Assembly (NCBI RefSeq): GCF_004683965.1
Contig: NZ_CP038436.1
Coordinates: forward strand, 2,294,001-2,358,000
Direction of reading: 5' to 3'
DNA: 64,000 nucleotides
Origin: Nocardioides seonyuensis
GTDB lineage: Bacteria; Actinomycetota; Actinomycetes; Propionibacteriales; Nocardioidaceae
Below the pieces are notes generated by a model, which was not told where the DNA came from, ran no database searches, and saw nothing but the letters and a program-made list of their open reading frames with translations. Shown piece by piece: positions 17,090-27,403 of this stretch. The position numbers were made by a program, and so were the translations under genes. The number at the start of each line of letters is the position of its first letter. Within the stretch, counting starts at the first letter, position 1.

Positions 17090-17505
17090 GCATCCGTTTC
17101 GTGACCTTCACCCTCGACGAGCGCCTGTACGGCGTCCGCGTCGAGTCGGTCCAGGAGGTGCTGCGCGGCCTTCCGCGGGCGCGCGTGCCCCTGGCCCCCC
17201 CGACCATGGCCGGGCTGATCAACCTGCGTGGCCAGGTGCTCAGCGCGGTGGACCTGCGGCTCCAGCTCGGGCTGCCGGCGGCTGCCCCGGGACGTGACCA
17301 CATGCTCGTGGTCATCCGGGTGGCCGGCGAGACCCTCGCCCTGGTCGTCGACAGCATCGGGTCGGTCGTCGACGTCGACGTCGACCAGTTCGAGCCACCT
17401 CCGGACACCCTCGACCCGGCGTTCCGCGAGCTCCTCCTGGGCGCCTACAAGCTCGACTCCACCCTTCTTCTCGCTCTCGACGTCGACCGTGCCGTCGCCG
17501 CGTGA
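17086..17505 (+). CDS. cheW: Chemotaxis coupling protein CheW
   Basis: Adaptor linking receptor to CheA; 139 residues of the CheW SH3-like fold ([22 protein letters not shown] ... then [20 protein letters not shown]). The GTG start overlaps the cheA stop (GTGA) with GGAGG five bases upstream, so translation is coupled. The receptor gene follows 22 bases later, giving a cheA-cheW-mcp transcript presumably driven from the sigma-28-like promoter at 14747. Confidence 0.94.
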   Translation: MSIRFVTFTLDERLYGVRVESVQEVLRGLPRARVPLAPPTMAGLINLRGQVLSAVDLRLQLGLPAAAPGRDHMLVVIRVAGETLALVVDSIGSVVDVDVDQFEPPPDTLDPAFRELLLGAYKLDSTLLLALDVDRAVAA

Positions 17506-17527
17506 CCACCCCCGAAAGGAAACACTC

Positions 17528-19105
17528 ATGCGCATTCCCATCACCTGGAGCGTGAGCAGGCGACTGACCGCGATCGCGACCATCGGCGGCCTGACGGCCG
17601 TCATGGTCCTCGGCGTGGCCATGTGGGGCCAGTCGCGGCTCAGCGACGTCACCCACGAGCTCACCGAGGCCGCCGAGACCCGGGCCCACGTCTTCGCCAT
17701 CGAAGTGCGTGCGACCGAGATCAAGGCCACCGCACTCAAGGCGCTCTCGGGCGCCGAGTCCGACGCGCTGCTGCAGCAGGCGATGACCGAGGACGAGGCG
17801 ACGGTGAACGAGGAGCTGGCCGCCCTCGAGACGAGCTCGGAGCACTTCGGCGCGAAGGAGCTGGCGGCGATCACGCCGCTCGAGGGGGTCCTCGGCGAGT
17901 ACATCGCCACGATCAACCAGATGGTCGAGGAGACCGGTGGCTCGGACGACGGGCCGGTGATCTACTCGCGGGTGCAGGACGCCAACGAGGCCACCGACAC
18001 CGCCCTCGACGCTGCGAAGGAGGCAGTGAACGTCGAGTTCGCCCGACTGGTCGCGCTCGAGCAGTCCGTCGCCTCGCAGGTCCGCACGGTCACCCTCGTC
18101 CTCGCCGCCCTGGGCATCGCGCTCCTCGTCGGCAGCGTGGTCCTCATCGCCCGGAGCATCCTGCGGCCCCTGCACCGCTCGGTCCGCGCGCTCGAGTCCT
18201 TCGCCGCCGGCGACCTCAGCCGGCGGGTGCCCGAGCAGTCCGCTGCCGAGCTCGGCAAGCTCGAGAAGGCGCTGAACAACTCCATGGACGCGGTCGGCCA
18301 GATCGTGAGCACGGTGACCGCCTCGTCCGACGCCGTCGCCGCCGCCTCCGAGGAGCTGCTGGCGTCCTCGCACCAGATCGCCGCCGGCGCCGAGGAGACC
18401 TCCACCCAGGCCGGCCTCGTCGCCGGTGCCTCCGAGGAGATCTCCCGCAACGTCCACACCGTCGCCGCCGGCGCCGAGCAGATGGGTGCCTCCATCCGCG
18501 AGATCGCCCACTCGGCCAACGAGGCGGCCCGGGTGGCGTCGCAGGCGGTCTCGATGGTCGAGTCGACCAACGAGACGGTGTCGAAGCTCGGCGTCTCCAG
18601 CCAGGAGATCGGCAACGTCGTGAAGGTCATCACCTCGATCGCCGAGCAGACCAACCTGCTCGCCCTCAACGCGACCATCGAGGCTGCCCGCGCCGGCGAG
18701 GCCGGCAAGGGGTTCGCCGTGGTGGCCAACGAGGTCAAGGAGCTCGCTCGCGAGACTGCCAACGCCACCGAGGACATCGCACGCCGCGTCGAGAGCATCC
18801 AGGGCGACACCGGCGGCGCGGTCGATGCGATCGGCCAGATCGCCACGATCATCACCTCGATCAACGACTACCAGCTGACCATCGCGTCGGCGGTCGAGGA
18901 GCAGACGGCCACCACCAACGAGATGTCGCGCAACGTCGCCGAGGCCTCGACGGGGTCGGGCGAGATCTCCTCGAACATCTCGGGTGTCGCCTCGGCGGCG
19001 GAGTCCACCACGGTCTCGGTCTCCCAGACCCTGGACGCCGTGACGGAGCTCGCGCGGATGGCGGCGGAGCTGCGCACCGAGGTCGGGCGCTTCCAGCTGA
19101 GCTGA
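17528..19105 (+). CDS. Methyl-accepting chemotaxis protein
   Basis: Transmembrane chemoreceptor of 525 residues. A first membrane helix (about 16-34) is followed by a periplasm-facing four-helix-bundle sensor (about 35-195), a second membrane helix ([19 protein letters not shown]), a HAMP domain ([26 protein letters not shown]) and a long coiled-coil signalling domain with the conserved hairpin tip [19 protein letters not shown]. CheR/CheB methylation sites are expected in the Glu/Gln-rich flanking helices. ATG 17528 has AAAGGA upstream. The ligand is unknown. No C-terminal CheR-tethering pentapeptide is seen (the protein ends GRFQLS). Confidence 0.93.
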   Translation: MRIPITWSVSRRLTAIATIGGLTAVMVLGVAMWGQSRLSDVTHELTEAAETRAHVFAIEVRATEIKATALKALSGAESDALLQQAMTEDEATVNEELAALETSSEHFGAKELAAITPLEGVLGEYIATINQMVEETGGSDDGPVIYSRVQDANEATDTALDAAKEAVNVEFARLVALEQSVASQVRTVTLVLAALGIALLVGSVVLIARSILRPLHRSVRALESFAAGDLSRRVPEQSAAELGKLEKALNNSMDAVGQIVSTVTASSDAVAAASEELLASSHQIAAGAEETSTQAGLVAGASEEISRNVHTVAAGAEQMGASIREIAHSANEAARVASQAVSMVESTNETVSKLGVSSQEIGNVVKVITSIAEQTNLLALNATIEAARAGEAGKGFAVVANEVKELARETANATEDIARRVESIQGDTGGAVDAIGQIATIITSINDYQLTIASAVEEQTATTNEMSRNVAEASTGSGEISSNISGVASAAESTTVSVSQTLDAVTELARMAAELRTEVGRFQLS

Positions 19106-19224
19106 ATCCCGCGTCCCTCCGACGATCCGCGGTGGACGGACGCTGACAACACGAGCGGTCCGGTGTCATCCTTGTGGTGCACCGGGCCGCCGTGGTTCCG
19201 GCGTCTGACGGAGCGGGGGCTGAC

Positions 19225-20097
19225 GTGCGCTACACGCTGGTCGGTGCGGTCACGCTCGGGTTCGACCTGAGCCGCCTGCCCCACGGCGCCGCAACCGCGG
19301 CCGTCCTTCGCGGCGCCCTCGCCGTCGGGCCGCGCGAGGTCGAGCGACTCGCCGCCGAACATCCCGGTGCCCGGGCGCGGCGGGCCCTGCAGGTCCGTGG
19401 CGAGGCGCTGGCGCTGCAGCGCGAGGTGCTCGTCGACGTCCTGCCCGTGGCCGGCGACGCCGTGCGCGAGGCCACCTGGGGCGAGGTCCACACCCTCGAG
19501 AGGCTGGAGCGCGGCACCCTCGGCAGCGCCGACGGGCTCGACCACCTCGTCCGGCACGACCTCCTCGAGTGGACGTGGCTGCGCGGGGACGGCATGGCGG
19601 TGCAGGACCCGGTCGCAGCCGATGCCGCCGACGTGATCGTCGATGCCGCGGCGGCCCACTACCTGCGGGAGGGCGACGACGAGGACCTGTGGGCGCTGAT
19701 GCGCGCTCCCCTGGAGCAGTCGCAGGTGTGCTGCGACCCCACCTGGGAGGTCGCCGACGCTCCAGCGGTCACCGCCTTCCTCGAGGAGCTCGCGCGGGGC
19801 TCGGCCGATGCCTGGCGCGCGGCCGTCGACGACGTGGGAAGCCGCACCGCGCTGTGGGCACCCGCGATGCACCGGGCCACGTGGGCGATGTCCTTGACCG
19901 GGCGCCTCCGGCTCGCCGCCGACGCGCAGCTCGCCGCGGTGGTCGCGTGCGCTGCTGCCGGGCTGACCCGCTCCGACGCGGCGCGCGGCACGTGGAACGC
20001 CGTCGCCGGCGTCGTGGCCGCGAGACTGGCCGCCGACGTGCTCCCCGACGGGGACCTCGAGGTCCTGCTGGCGCCGTGGCGCCGGGTGCAGGGCTGA
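19225..20097 (+). CDS. Unknown protein embedded in the chemotaxis cluster
   Basis: About 290 residues, Ala- and Leu-rich, mostly helical in appearance, no signal peptide or membrane span, no domain I recognise. Distinctive stretches are VRYTLVGAVTLGFDLSRLP, GEVHTLERLERGT and SQVCCDPTWEV with a Cys pair. GTG 19225 is chosen because GGGGGC lies about seven bases upstream; GTG 19174 or 19177 would add about 17 residues. A possible housekeeping promoter (TGACAA, 17 bases, CATCCT at 19144-19172) lies just ahead. It separates mcp from the second sigma-28-like promoter, so it may not belong to the chemotaxis regulon. Confidence 0.65.
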   Translation: MRYTLVGAVTLGFDLSRLPHGAATAAVLRGALAVGPREVERLAAEHPGARARRALQVRGEALALQREVLVDVLPVAGDAVREATWGEVHTLERLERGTLGSADGLDHLVRHDLLEWTWLRGDGMAVQDPVAADAADVIVDAAAAHYLREGDDEDLWALMRAPLEQSQVCCDPTWEVADAPAVTAFLEELARGSADAWRAAVDDVGSRTALWAPAMHRATWAMSLTGRLRLAADAQLAAVVACAAAGLTRSDAARGTWNAVAGVVAARLAADVLPDGDLEVLLAPWRRVQG

Positions 20098-20110
20098 GTC
20101 CACCGATCTG

Positions 20111-20136
20111 CTCAGGTCGGGCCCCCCTCGACCGAT
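20111..20136 (+). promoter_or_regulatory. Sigma-28-like promoter upstream of cheB
   Basis: CTCA (20111-20114), 16 bases, ACCGAT (20131-20136), 54 bases before the cheB GTG. Shares CTCAGGTCGG and CCGATG with the element before cheA at identical spacing, which strengthens both calls. Confidence 0.55.
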
Positions 20137-20189
20137 GAGGGGCTCGGACCGACAAGACGGTCGGTCCTGCCCTACGCCGTGAGGATCCT

Positions 20190-21308
20190 GTGAACCCGAT
20201 CCGAGTGCTGGTCGTCGACGACTCCGTCGTGATCCGCCGCCTGGTCACCGACGTCCTGGCGGCCGAGACCGACATCGAGGTCGTGGGCACCGCCGTCAAC
20301 GGCCGGGCCGCGCTCGACAAGGTCGACCTGCTGGGTCCCGACCTGGTCACCATGGACATCGAGATGCCGGAGATGAACGGCATCGAGGCCGTACGTGCCC
20401 TACGCGCCGCCGGAAGCCGCATCCCGATCATCATGTTCAGCACCCTCACCGAGCAGGGCGCGGCCGCGACGCTCGACGCCCTCGCCGCCGGGGCCACCGA
20501 CTACGTCACCAAGCCGGCGAACGTCGGCAGCGTCACCCGCTCGATCGGCCAGGTCCGCGACGCCCTGGTGCCGAGGATCAGGTCACTGGTGACTGCCGCC
20601 CGGCCCGCTGCCGCTGCAGTGCCGCGCGGGGAGGCGCCCGCCTCGTCCCCCGCCCCGACGGGGCCGGCAGCGCGCACCGGGACGTCGCCGTACCGCCTGC
20701 TCGTCGTGGGCAGCTCCACGGGAGGGCCCGAGGCGCTGCACGCACTGTTCGGCGCCCTGCCACCCCTGCGGGTCCCCGTCGCGGTCGTGCAGCACATGCC
20801 ACCCGTCTTCACCGCCCAGCTCGCCGCGCGGCTCGACCGGACGACCGCCTGGACCGTCGTCGAGGCGCAGGACGGCCAGACCCTGCGACCCGGGGTCGTC
20901 GCGGTGGCTCCCGGCGACCAGCACCTCGAGGTGGTGAGCTCCGCCGGGACCCTCACCGCGCGGCTCCACGAGGGGCCACCGGAGAACTACTGCCGACCGG
21001 CCGTGGACGTGCTGTTCCGCAGCGCCGCCGCTGCCGTCGGCCAGGGCACGCTGGGCGTCGTGCTCACCGGGATGGGCCGGGACGGGGCCCTGGGTGCCAC
21101 CGCCATCCACGAGCGCGGCGGGTCGGTGCTCGTGCAGGACCAGGCGACCTCGGTCGTGTGGGGCATGCCCGGCGCCGTCGTCGAGGCGGGTCGCGCCGAG
21201 CAGGTCCTCCCGCTCGCGGCGATCGCACCGGAGCTGCGGCGTCGACTCGACAGGACGGCAGCCACGGTCACGCCCGGGCGGGGCCTCACGGCAGGAGCGG
21301 CGCGATGA
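20190..21308 (+). CDS. cheB: Chemotaxis protein-glutamate methylesterase CheB
   Basis: Removes methyl groups from receptor glutamates after phosphorylation by CheA. 372 residues: receiver domain with DD10-11, phospho-acceptor Asp56 (VTMDIEMPEM) and Lys in VTKPA; an Ala/Pro linker (about 130-165); then the esterase domain with catalytic Ser in VVGSSTGGPEA, His in QHMPPVF and Asp in LTGMGRDG. The first gene of the second chemotaxis transcript; it overlaps cheR by ATGA. Confidence 0.95.
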   Translation: MNPIRVLVVDDSVVIRRLVTDVLAAETDIEVVGTAVNGRAALDKVDLLGPDLVTMDIEMPEMNGIEAVRALRAAGSRIPIIMFSTLTEQGAAATLDALAAGATDYVTKPANVGSVTRSIGQVRDALVPRIRSLVTAARPAAAAVPRGEAPASSPAPTGPAARTGTSPYRLLVVGSSTGGPEALHALFGALPPLRVPVAVVQHMPPVFTAQLAARLDRTTAWTVVEAQDGQTLRPGVVAVAPGDQHLEVVSSAGTLTARLHEGPPENYCRPAVDVLFRSAAAAVGQGTLGVVLTGMGRDGALGATAIHERGGSVLVQDQATSVVWGMPGAVVEAGRAEQVLPLAAIAPELRRRLDRTAATVTPGRGLTAGAAR

Positions 21309-22129
21309 CCATCCACGCCGACGGCTTCGCCTTCGTCCAGGAGCTGGTCCGCAACGAGAGCGCCATCGTGCTCGGCGAGGGCAAGGAGTACCTCGTGGAG
21401 TCGCGGCTGCAGTCGCTGGCGCGCTCCGCCGGCCACACCACCGTGTCGTCGTACGTCACCCACCTCTCGCAGCGGCGCAACCCACGGGACCTGGCGGCCG
21501 TCGTGGAGGCGCTGACCACCAACGAGACGTCGTGGTTCCGCGACGGCGACCCGTTCACCACCCTCAAGTCCGAGGTCCTGCCCGCCCTCGCCGGCAACCG
21601 GCCGGACCGGACGCTGCGGATCTGGTCCGCGGCCTGCTCGAGCGGCCAGGAGGCCTACAGCATCGCGATGACGGTGCTCGACGTGCCGGCGCTGGCGGGG
21701 TTCAAGGTCGAGATCATCGCCACCGACCTGTCCGAGGAGATGCTGCGACGCGGCCGGGCGGGGGAGTACTCCCAGCTCGAGGTCAACCGGGGCCTGCCGG
21801 CCCCGCTGCTCGTGAAGTACTTCCAGCGCCAGGGGCTCACCTGGCAGATCGATCGCAGGCTGCGCGACATGGTCGAGTTCCGCGCGCTGAACCTGACCCG
21901 GTCATTCCTCGGGATGGGCCGCTTCGACCTGGTCTTCATGCGCAACGTGCTCATCTACTTCGACCAGCAGTCCAAGCAGGACATCCTGCGCCGGGTGCGC
22001 CAGGTGACGGCACCCGACGGATACCTCTTCCTCGGCTCCGCCGAGATGACGTACGGCATCGACGACGCGTGGGAGCGCGAACCAACCGGCCGCTCGGCGG
22101 TCTACCGGATCAGAAAGGGGGCGTGCTGA
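21305..22129 (+). CDS. cheR: Chemotaxis protein methyltransferase CheR
   Basis: SAM-dependent methylation of receptor glutamates. 274 residues: N-terminal helical domain (GEGKEYLVESRLQSL), the family signature TTNETSWFRD, the SAM-binding segment RIWSAACSSGQEAYSIAM, the acidic TDLSEEML and the FMRNVLIYFD motif. The start overlaps the cheB stop (ATGA) and the stop shares one base with the cheY start (TGATG), indicating tight coupling. Confidence 0.95.
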   Translation: MTIHADGFAFVQELVRNESAIVLGEGKEYLVESRLQSLARSAGHTTVSSYVTHLSQRRNPRDLAAVVEALTTNETSWFRDGDPFTTLKSEVLPALAGNRPDRTLRIWSAACSSGQEAYSIAMTVLDVPALAGFKVEIIATDLSEEMLRRGRAGEYSQLEVNRGLPAPLLVKYFQRQGLTWQIDRRLRDMVEFRALNLTRSFLGMGRFDLVFMRNVLIYFDQQSKQDILRRVRQVTAPDGYLFLGSAEMTYGIDDAWEREPTGRSAVYRIRKGAC

Positions 22130-22518
22130 TGCGTGCCTTGGTGGTCGACGACTCACGGGCGATGCGGCGCATCGTCGGCAACATCCTCCAGAGCGCGGGC
22201 TTCGAGGTCTCCGAGGCGGGCCACGGACGCGAGGCGCTCGCCGTCCTGGAGAGCCAGCCCGAGCCCCCGGAGCTTGCCTGCATCGACTGGAACATGCCGG
22301 TCATGGACGGGCTGGAGCTGGTCACCGCCGTGCGTGCCCGGCGTGAGTGGCGCGGGATCACCCTCATGATGGTGACGACCGAGAGCGAGCAGGACCGCAT
22401 CGTGCGCGCCCTTGCAGCGGGAGCCCACGAGTACCTCACCAAGCCGTTCGAGAGCCAGGACCTGTGGCAGAAGCTGGAGTTCCTCGGCCTCATCCGCGAA
22501 CCCGCCGTGGAGGCCTGA
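22129..22518 (+). CDS. cheY: Response regulator CheY (first copy)
   Basis: Single receiver domain of 129 residues. Acid pocket Asp7-Asp8, phospho-acceptor Asp53 (CIDWNMPVM), switch Thr in VTTES and Lys in LTKPF are all present, so it is phosphorylatable. ATG 22129 is preceded by AAGGGGG. It presumably binds the flagellar switch. A second receiver protein (22972) shares the DWNMP motif, and each is followed by a CheX-type gene. Confidence 0.92.
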   Translation: MRALVVDDSRAMRRIVGNILQSAGFEVSEAGHGREALAVLESQPEPPELACIDWNMPVMDGLELVTAVRARREWRGITLMMVTTESEQDRIVRALAAGAHEYLTKPFESQDLWQKLEFLGLIREPAVEA

Positions 22519-22519
22519 C

Positions 22520-22975
22520 ATGACCATCGCCGTCGAGCCGGACCTGTCGTTGCTGGAGGCAGTGGTCGCCCAGGTGTGGACCGCCATGCTCTCCGCGGAG
22601 AGCACGCCGTGGACCGGCACGCTGCCCGACGACTTCACCGGCCCCGGCGCCCGCATCCGCGTGACCGGGGACTGGAGCGCCGAGATGGTCCTCGCGACCA
22701 CCGACGTCGGTGCCCACTCCCTGACGCGCTGGCTCCTGCGCGGCGACCTGGTCACCCGCGAGGACATTGAGGACGCCCTGGGCGAGGTGCTCAACGTCGT
22801 CGCAGGCAGCCTCAAGGGAGCCCTCAGCGGCACCTCCCGCCTCGGCCTCCCGATGCCTGGGACCGAGCGGCTCGCAGACATCTCGTCCACCCCGCCGCAC
22901 CTCACCGTCTCGTGGGGTGGGGAACCCGTCTTGCTGGCCGTCCGGCCAGCGTCCCCCGAAAGGAGCACCCCGTGA
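22520..22975 (+). CDS. cheX: CheX-type CheY-P phosphatase (first copy)
   Basis: A 151-residue protein of the CheC/CheX class expected to dephosphorylate CheY. The active-site helix pattern Glu-x-x-Asn is seen in ALGEVLNVVAGSLKG. ATG 22520 is one base after the cheY stop. The final codons overlap the next cheY (GTGA). No CheZ or CheD is encoded in the cluster, so CheX proteins are the likely signal-termination route. Confidence 0.8.
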   Translation: MTIAVEPDLSLLEAVVAQVWTAMLSAESTPWTGTLPDDFTGPGARIRVTGDWSAEMVLATTDVGAHSLTRWLLRGDLVTREDIEDALGEVLNVVAGSLKGALSGTSRLGLPMPGTERLADISSTPPHLTVSWGGEPVLLAVRPASPERSTP

Positions 22976-23334
22976 AGATCCTCATCGCCGACGACAGCCG
23001 GGTCATGCGGCAGATCGTGCTTCGCACGCTGCGCCAGGCCGGCTTCTCCTCCCACGACTTCGTCGAGGCCGAGGACGGCCTCGACGCCCTGAACAAGGTG
23101 GGCAGCGAGCAGCCCGACCTGGTCCTCTCCGACTGGAACATGCCCAACATGACGGGCATCGAGCTCCTCCGCCAGCTCCGTGCCAACGGCAACGCCGTTC
23201 CCTTCGGCTTCGTGACGTCGGAGGGATCGCCCGAGATGCGCGAGCTCGCCGCCGGTGCCGGCGCACTGTTCCTGATCGCCAAGCCGTTCACCGCCGACAC
23301 CTTCGCCGACGCCCTCGGCGCCGTGCTGGTGTGA
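22972..23334 (+). CDS. Response regulator CheY-like (second copy)
   Basis: A 120-residue single receiver domain. Asp7-Asp8, phospho-acceptor Asp54 (LSDWNMPNM), Thr/Ser in VTSEGS and Lys in IAKPF are present. GTG 22972 overlaps the preceding stop (GTGA), with AAAGGAG upstream. It is divergent from the first copy (e.g. ILIADDSRVMRQIV against LVVDDSRAMRRIV), so it may be a phosphate sink or serve a different output. Confidence 0.9.
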   Translation: MKILIADDSRVMRQIVLRTLRQAGFSSHDFVEAEDGLDALNKVGSEQPDLVLSDWNMPNMTGIELLRQLRANGNAVPFGFVTSEGSPEMRELAAGAGALFLIAKPFTADTFADALGAVLV

Positions 23335-23344
23335 GGAGGACGTC

Positions 23345-23824
23345 GTGAGCCTTCCCACCAACAAGCAGGTCAAGGACCTCTTCGACGGACTGCTCGGGCG
23401 GCCGTGCACGATCTCCGACGCCGCCGACCAGCTTTCGCCCGACGCGTCGCCGGCTCCGGCGTACGCCGTCTACGTCACCGACGACGGGCGGGTCTCGTCC
23501 GTGGTCATGATGGAGTTCGCGCTGGCGGCCTACACCGGCGCTGCGCTCGCGCTCATCCCGCCCGGCGGTGCCGAGGCGGCCGTCGAGGACAAGGTGCTCC
23601 CCGCCAGCCTCATGGAGAACACCGCCGAGGTGCTCAACGTGCTGGCCTCCCCGCTCGGCGACGCCAGGGGCAGGCACCAGCGCCTCGAGTCGACGTACGG
23701 GCCCCACGACGACGTACCCGCAGGCGTCAAGGCGAACGCCGCGACTCTCGGGCTGCGCGCCGACATGGTCATCGAGGTCGGCGGCTACGGGAGTGGCCGG
23801 CTGGCCGTCGTGGCCGCGGTCTGA
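23345..23824 (+). CDS. CheX-like protein (second copy)
   Basis: A 159-residue protein, more diverged from known CheX than the copy at 22520 but with the same EVLN motif (NTAEVLNVLASPL) and a following Gly-rich strand (VIEVGGYGSGRL). The GTG start has AGGAGG six bases upstream. Last gene of the chemotaxis run; a strong hairpin follows. Probably a CheY phosphatase or a regulatory relative. Confidence 0.7.
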   Translation: MSLPTNKQVKDLFDGLLGRPCTISDAADQLSPDASPAPAYAVYVTDDGRVSSVVMMEFALAAYTGAALALIPPGGAEAAVEDKVLPASLMENTAEVLNVLASPLGDARGRHQRLESTYGPHDDVPAGVKANAATLGLRADMVIEVGGYGSGRLAVVAAV

Positions 23825-23902
23825 GTCGGCGCCGACCCTGGCGGCGTACGACATGGCAATCGGCCGGATCGACGTCAGGTGCCGCCACCCTTGGGTCAGC
23901 GC

Positions 23903-23932
23903 CAGCGGCCCCCGGCTGACCGGGGACCGCTG
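23903..23932. terminator. Strong hairpin between convergent chemotaxis and typA genes
   Basis: Arms 23903-23915 and 23920-23932 pair over 12 positions with one C/A mismatch; the loop is CTGA. GC-rich, without a clear T-tract, as common in actinobacteria. It lies between two converging gene ends, so it may serve both. Confidence 0.65.
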
Positions 23933-23942
23933 AGGCGTGCTG

Positions 23943-25832
<1,890 letters not shown>

Positions 25833-26046
25833 GCGAGGAGGGACTCCCATAACTAGGGGCAATGGAGCTGGGGACCGACCGCCGGGTGGACGGGGCGGGC
25901 GAGGCGCTCGAAATGGCGCTGTGCGAGTTTACCGGCGGTACGCCTCCAGCCCTCAATCGCGCGACGCGGTGCCATGCCGGGACCACTCAGGTGATTTCTG
26001 ACAAACGGGCTATTGCGGCCGAGCGCGCGAGGGTGGACCCTCTCTC

Positions 26047-27366
26047 ATGGGCACCACGCACATGCACCCTGACCCGGCACCCCGCCACGGCTTCGTGCCG
26101 CCGTGGCTGCTCGAGCGGATCGGCAACGACCACGCCGCTGACGATGCGGGCATGAGGGCGCGCCGGTCCCGGCTCTCGGCAGGTTTCGAGCGGCGCATGC
26201 CGGTGCTCGAGGGCGGTGCCGCCTGGACCGTCCACGACGCCTGGGGGACCACGAGCCTGCCCGGCACGCCGATCCGGGCCGAGGGCGAGCCGGAGGCCAA
26301 CGACGTCGCGGTCAACGAGGCTGCCGCGGGCATCAGTGCGACCCTCGCGATGTTCCGGGAGGACTTCGGGCGGTCGTCGTACGACGACAAGGGCGCCCCC
26401 GTCTCCCTCACCGTCCACTACGGCCGCGACTACGACAACGCGTTCTGGGACGGCCAGCACCTCGTCTTCGGCGACGGGGACGGCAGGGTGTTCGAGCGCT
26501 TCACCAAGCCGGTCGACGTGCTCGCCCACGAGTTCGCCCACGCGGTCATCGAGCACACGGCCGGGCTCGTCTACCGCAGCGAGCCCGGAGCGCTCAACGA
26601 GTCGCTCGCCGACGTGTTCGCCGCCTGCCTCAAGCAGCGCCTGCTCGGGCAGTCCGCCGCCGAGGCCGACTGGTTGATCGGCGCAGGACTGTTCATGCCC
26701 TCGATCGGGGCCCGGGGCCTGCGCGACATGGCCCGCCCCGGCACCGCCTTCGACGACCCGGTCCTGGGTCGGGACCCCCAGGTCGGCCACATGGACGACT
26801 ACATCGTCACCGCCGAGGACAGCGGCGGCGTCCACCTCAACTCCGGCATCCCCAACCGCGCCTTCCACCTGGCCGCGGTGGCCATCGGCGGCTCGTCCCT
26901 CGAGGGCGCCGGACGCATCTGGTACGACGCCCTCGCCGGCGACGGCCTCGGCTCCACCGCGACCTTCCAGGACTTCGCGGCCCTCACCGTGGCGCGCGCC
27001 GACCGCCACGCCGACGCTGTCAGGACCGCGTGGGAGCAGGTGGGCGTGACGCCCGACCGTCGCGATCCCGGCTCGGGTCGTTCCTCGGCCCCTGCGCCGC
27101 CGGAGGTCGTCCGGGTGAGCCGGTCCGGCGGCTTCGCGGGCATGACCGTGACCGGGGCGGTGGCGCTCGCCGACTGCGACCCCCGCTCCCGCGAGCTGGT
27201 CGAGCGGCTGGACCCCGAGGTCGCGCAGGGCACGCCGCCCGAGCCCGACAGGTTCGTCTACACCTTCGAGGTGGACGGCCGGCCGCCCGTGCGGGTCCCC
27301 GAGCAGCGCATGACCAGCGAGCTCCTGGAGCTGGCGCAGCAGGTGCTGGGCACGCACGCCAGATGA
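26047..27366 (+). CDS. M4-family (protealysin-like) metalloprotease fused to an emfourin-like inhibitor domain
   Basis: Zinc endopeptidase of the thermolysin family, 439 residues, without a signal peptide. The N-terminus has a short protealysin-type propeptide motif (HGFVPPWLLERI). The zinc site is complete: His161, Glu162, His165 (LAHEFAHAVIEH) and Glu185 (LNESLADV), with the second active-site His263 in GGVHLNSGIPN. Residues about 352-437 form a separate domain, RVSRSGGFAGMTVTG ... DRFVYTFEVDG ... PEQRMTSELLELAQ, matching the emfourin pattern; emfourin is normally a separate protein inhibitor of protealysin encoded next door. Here enzyme and inhibitor appear fused. The start is ATG 26047 after GAGGGTGG. 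Confidence 0.85.
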   Translation: MGTTHMHPDPAPRHGFVPPWLLERIGNDHAADDAGMRARRSRLSAGFERRMPVLEGGAAWTVHDAWGTTSLPGTPIRAEGEPEANDVAVNEAAAGISATLAMFREDFGRSSYDDKGAPVSLTVHYGRDYDNAFWDGQHLVFGDGDGRVFERFTKPVDVLAHEFAHAVIEHTAGLVYRSEPGALNESLADVFAACLKQRLLGQSAAEADWLIGAGLFMPSIGARGLRDMARPGTAFDDPVLGRDPQVGHMDDYIVTAEDSGGVHLNSGIPNRAFHLAAVAIGGSSLEGAGRIWYDALAGDGLGSTATFQDFAALTVARADRHADAVRTAWEQVGVTPDRRDPGSGRSSAPAPPEVVRVSRSGGFAGMTVTGAVALADCDPRSRELVERLDPEVAQGTPPEPDRFVYTFEVDGRPPVRVPEQRMTSELLELAQQVLGTHAR

Positions 27367-27379
27367 GCGCGAGCTGACT

Positions 27380-27397
27380 GACCGCTCGGTCTAGTCT
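27380..27397 (+). promoter_or_regulatory. Leaderless promoter and small palindrome before topoisomerase IB
   Basis: TAGTCT (27392-27397) sits six bases before GTG 27404. Directly upstream, GACCG-CT-CGGTC (27380-27391) is an inverted repeat of the kind bound by TetR-family repressors. Overlap with the spacer and -10 region would suit repression. Confidence 0.4.
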
Positions 27398-27403
27398 CGC
27401 CCT

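Noticed and set aside
27380..27391. Phage attachment or recombination site at the topoisomerase promoter
   Set aside because: A short 5-bp-arm palindrome only, no integrase or direct repeat partner nearby; an operator is simpler.
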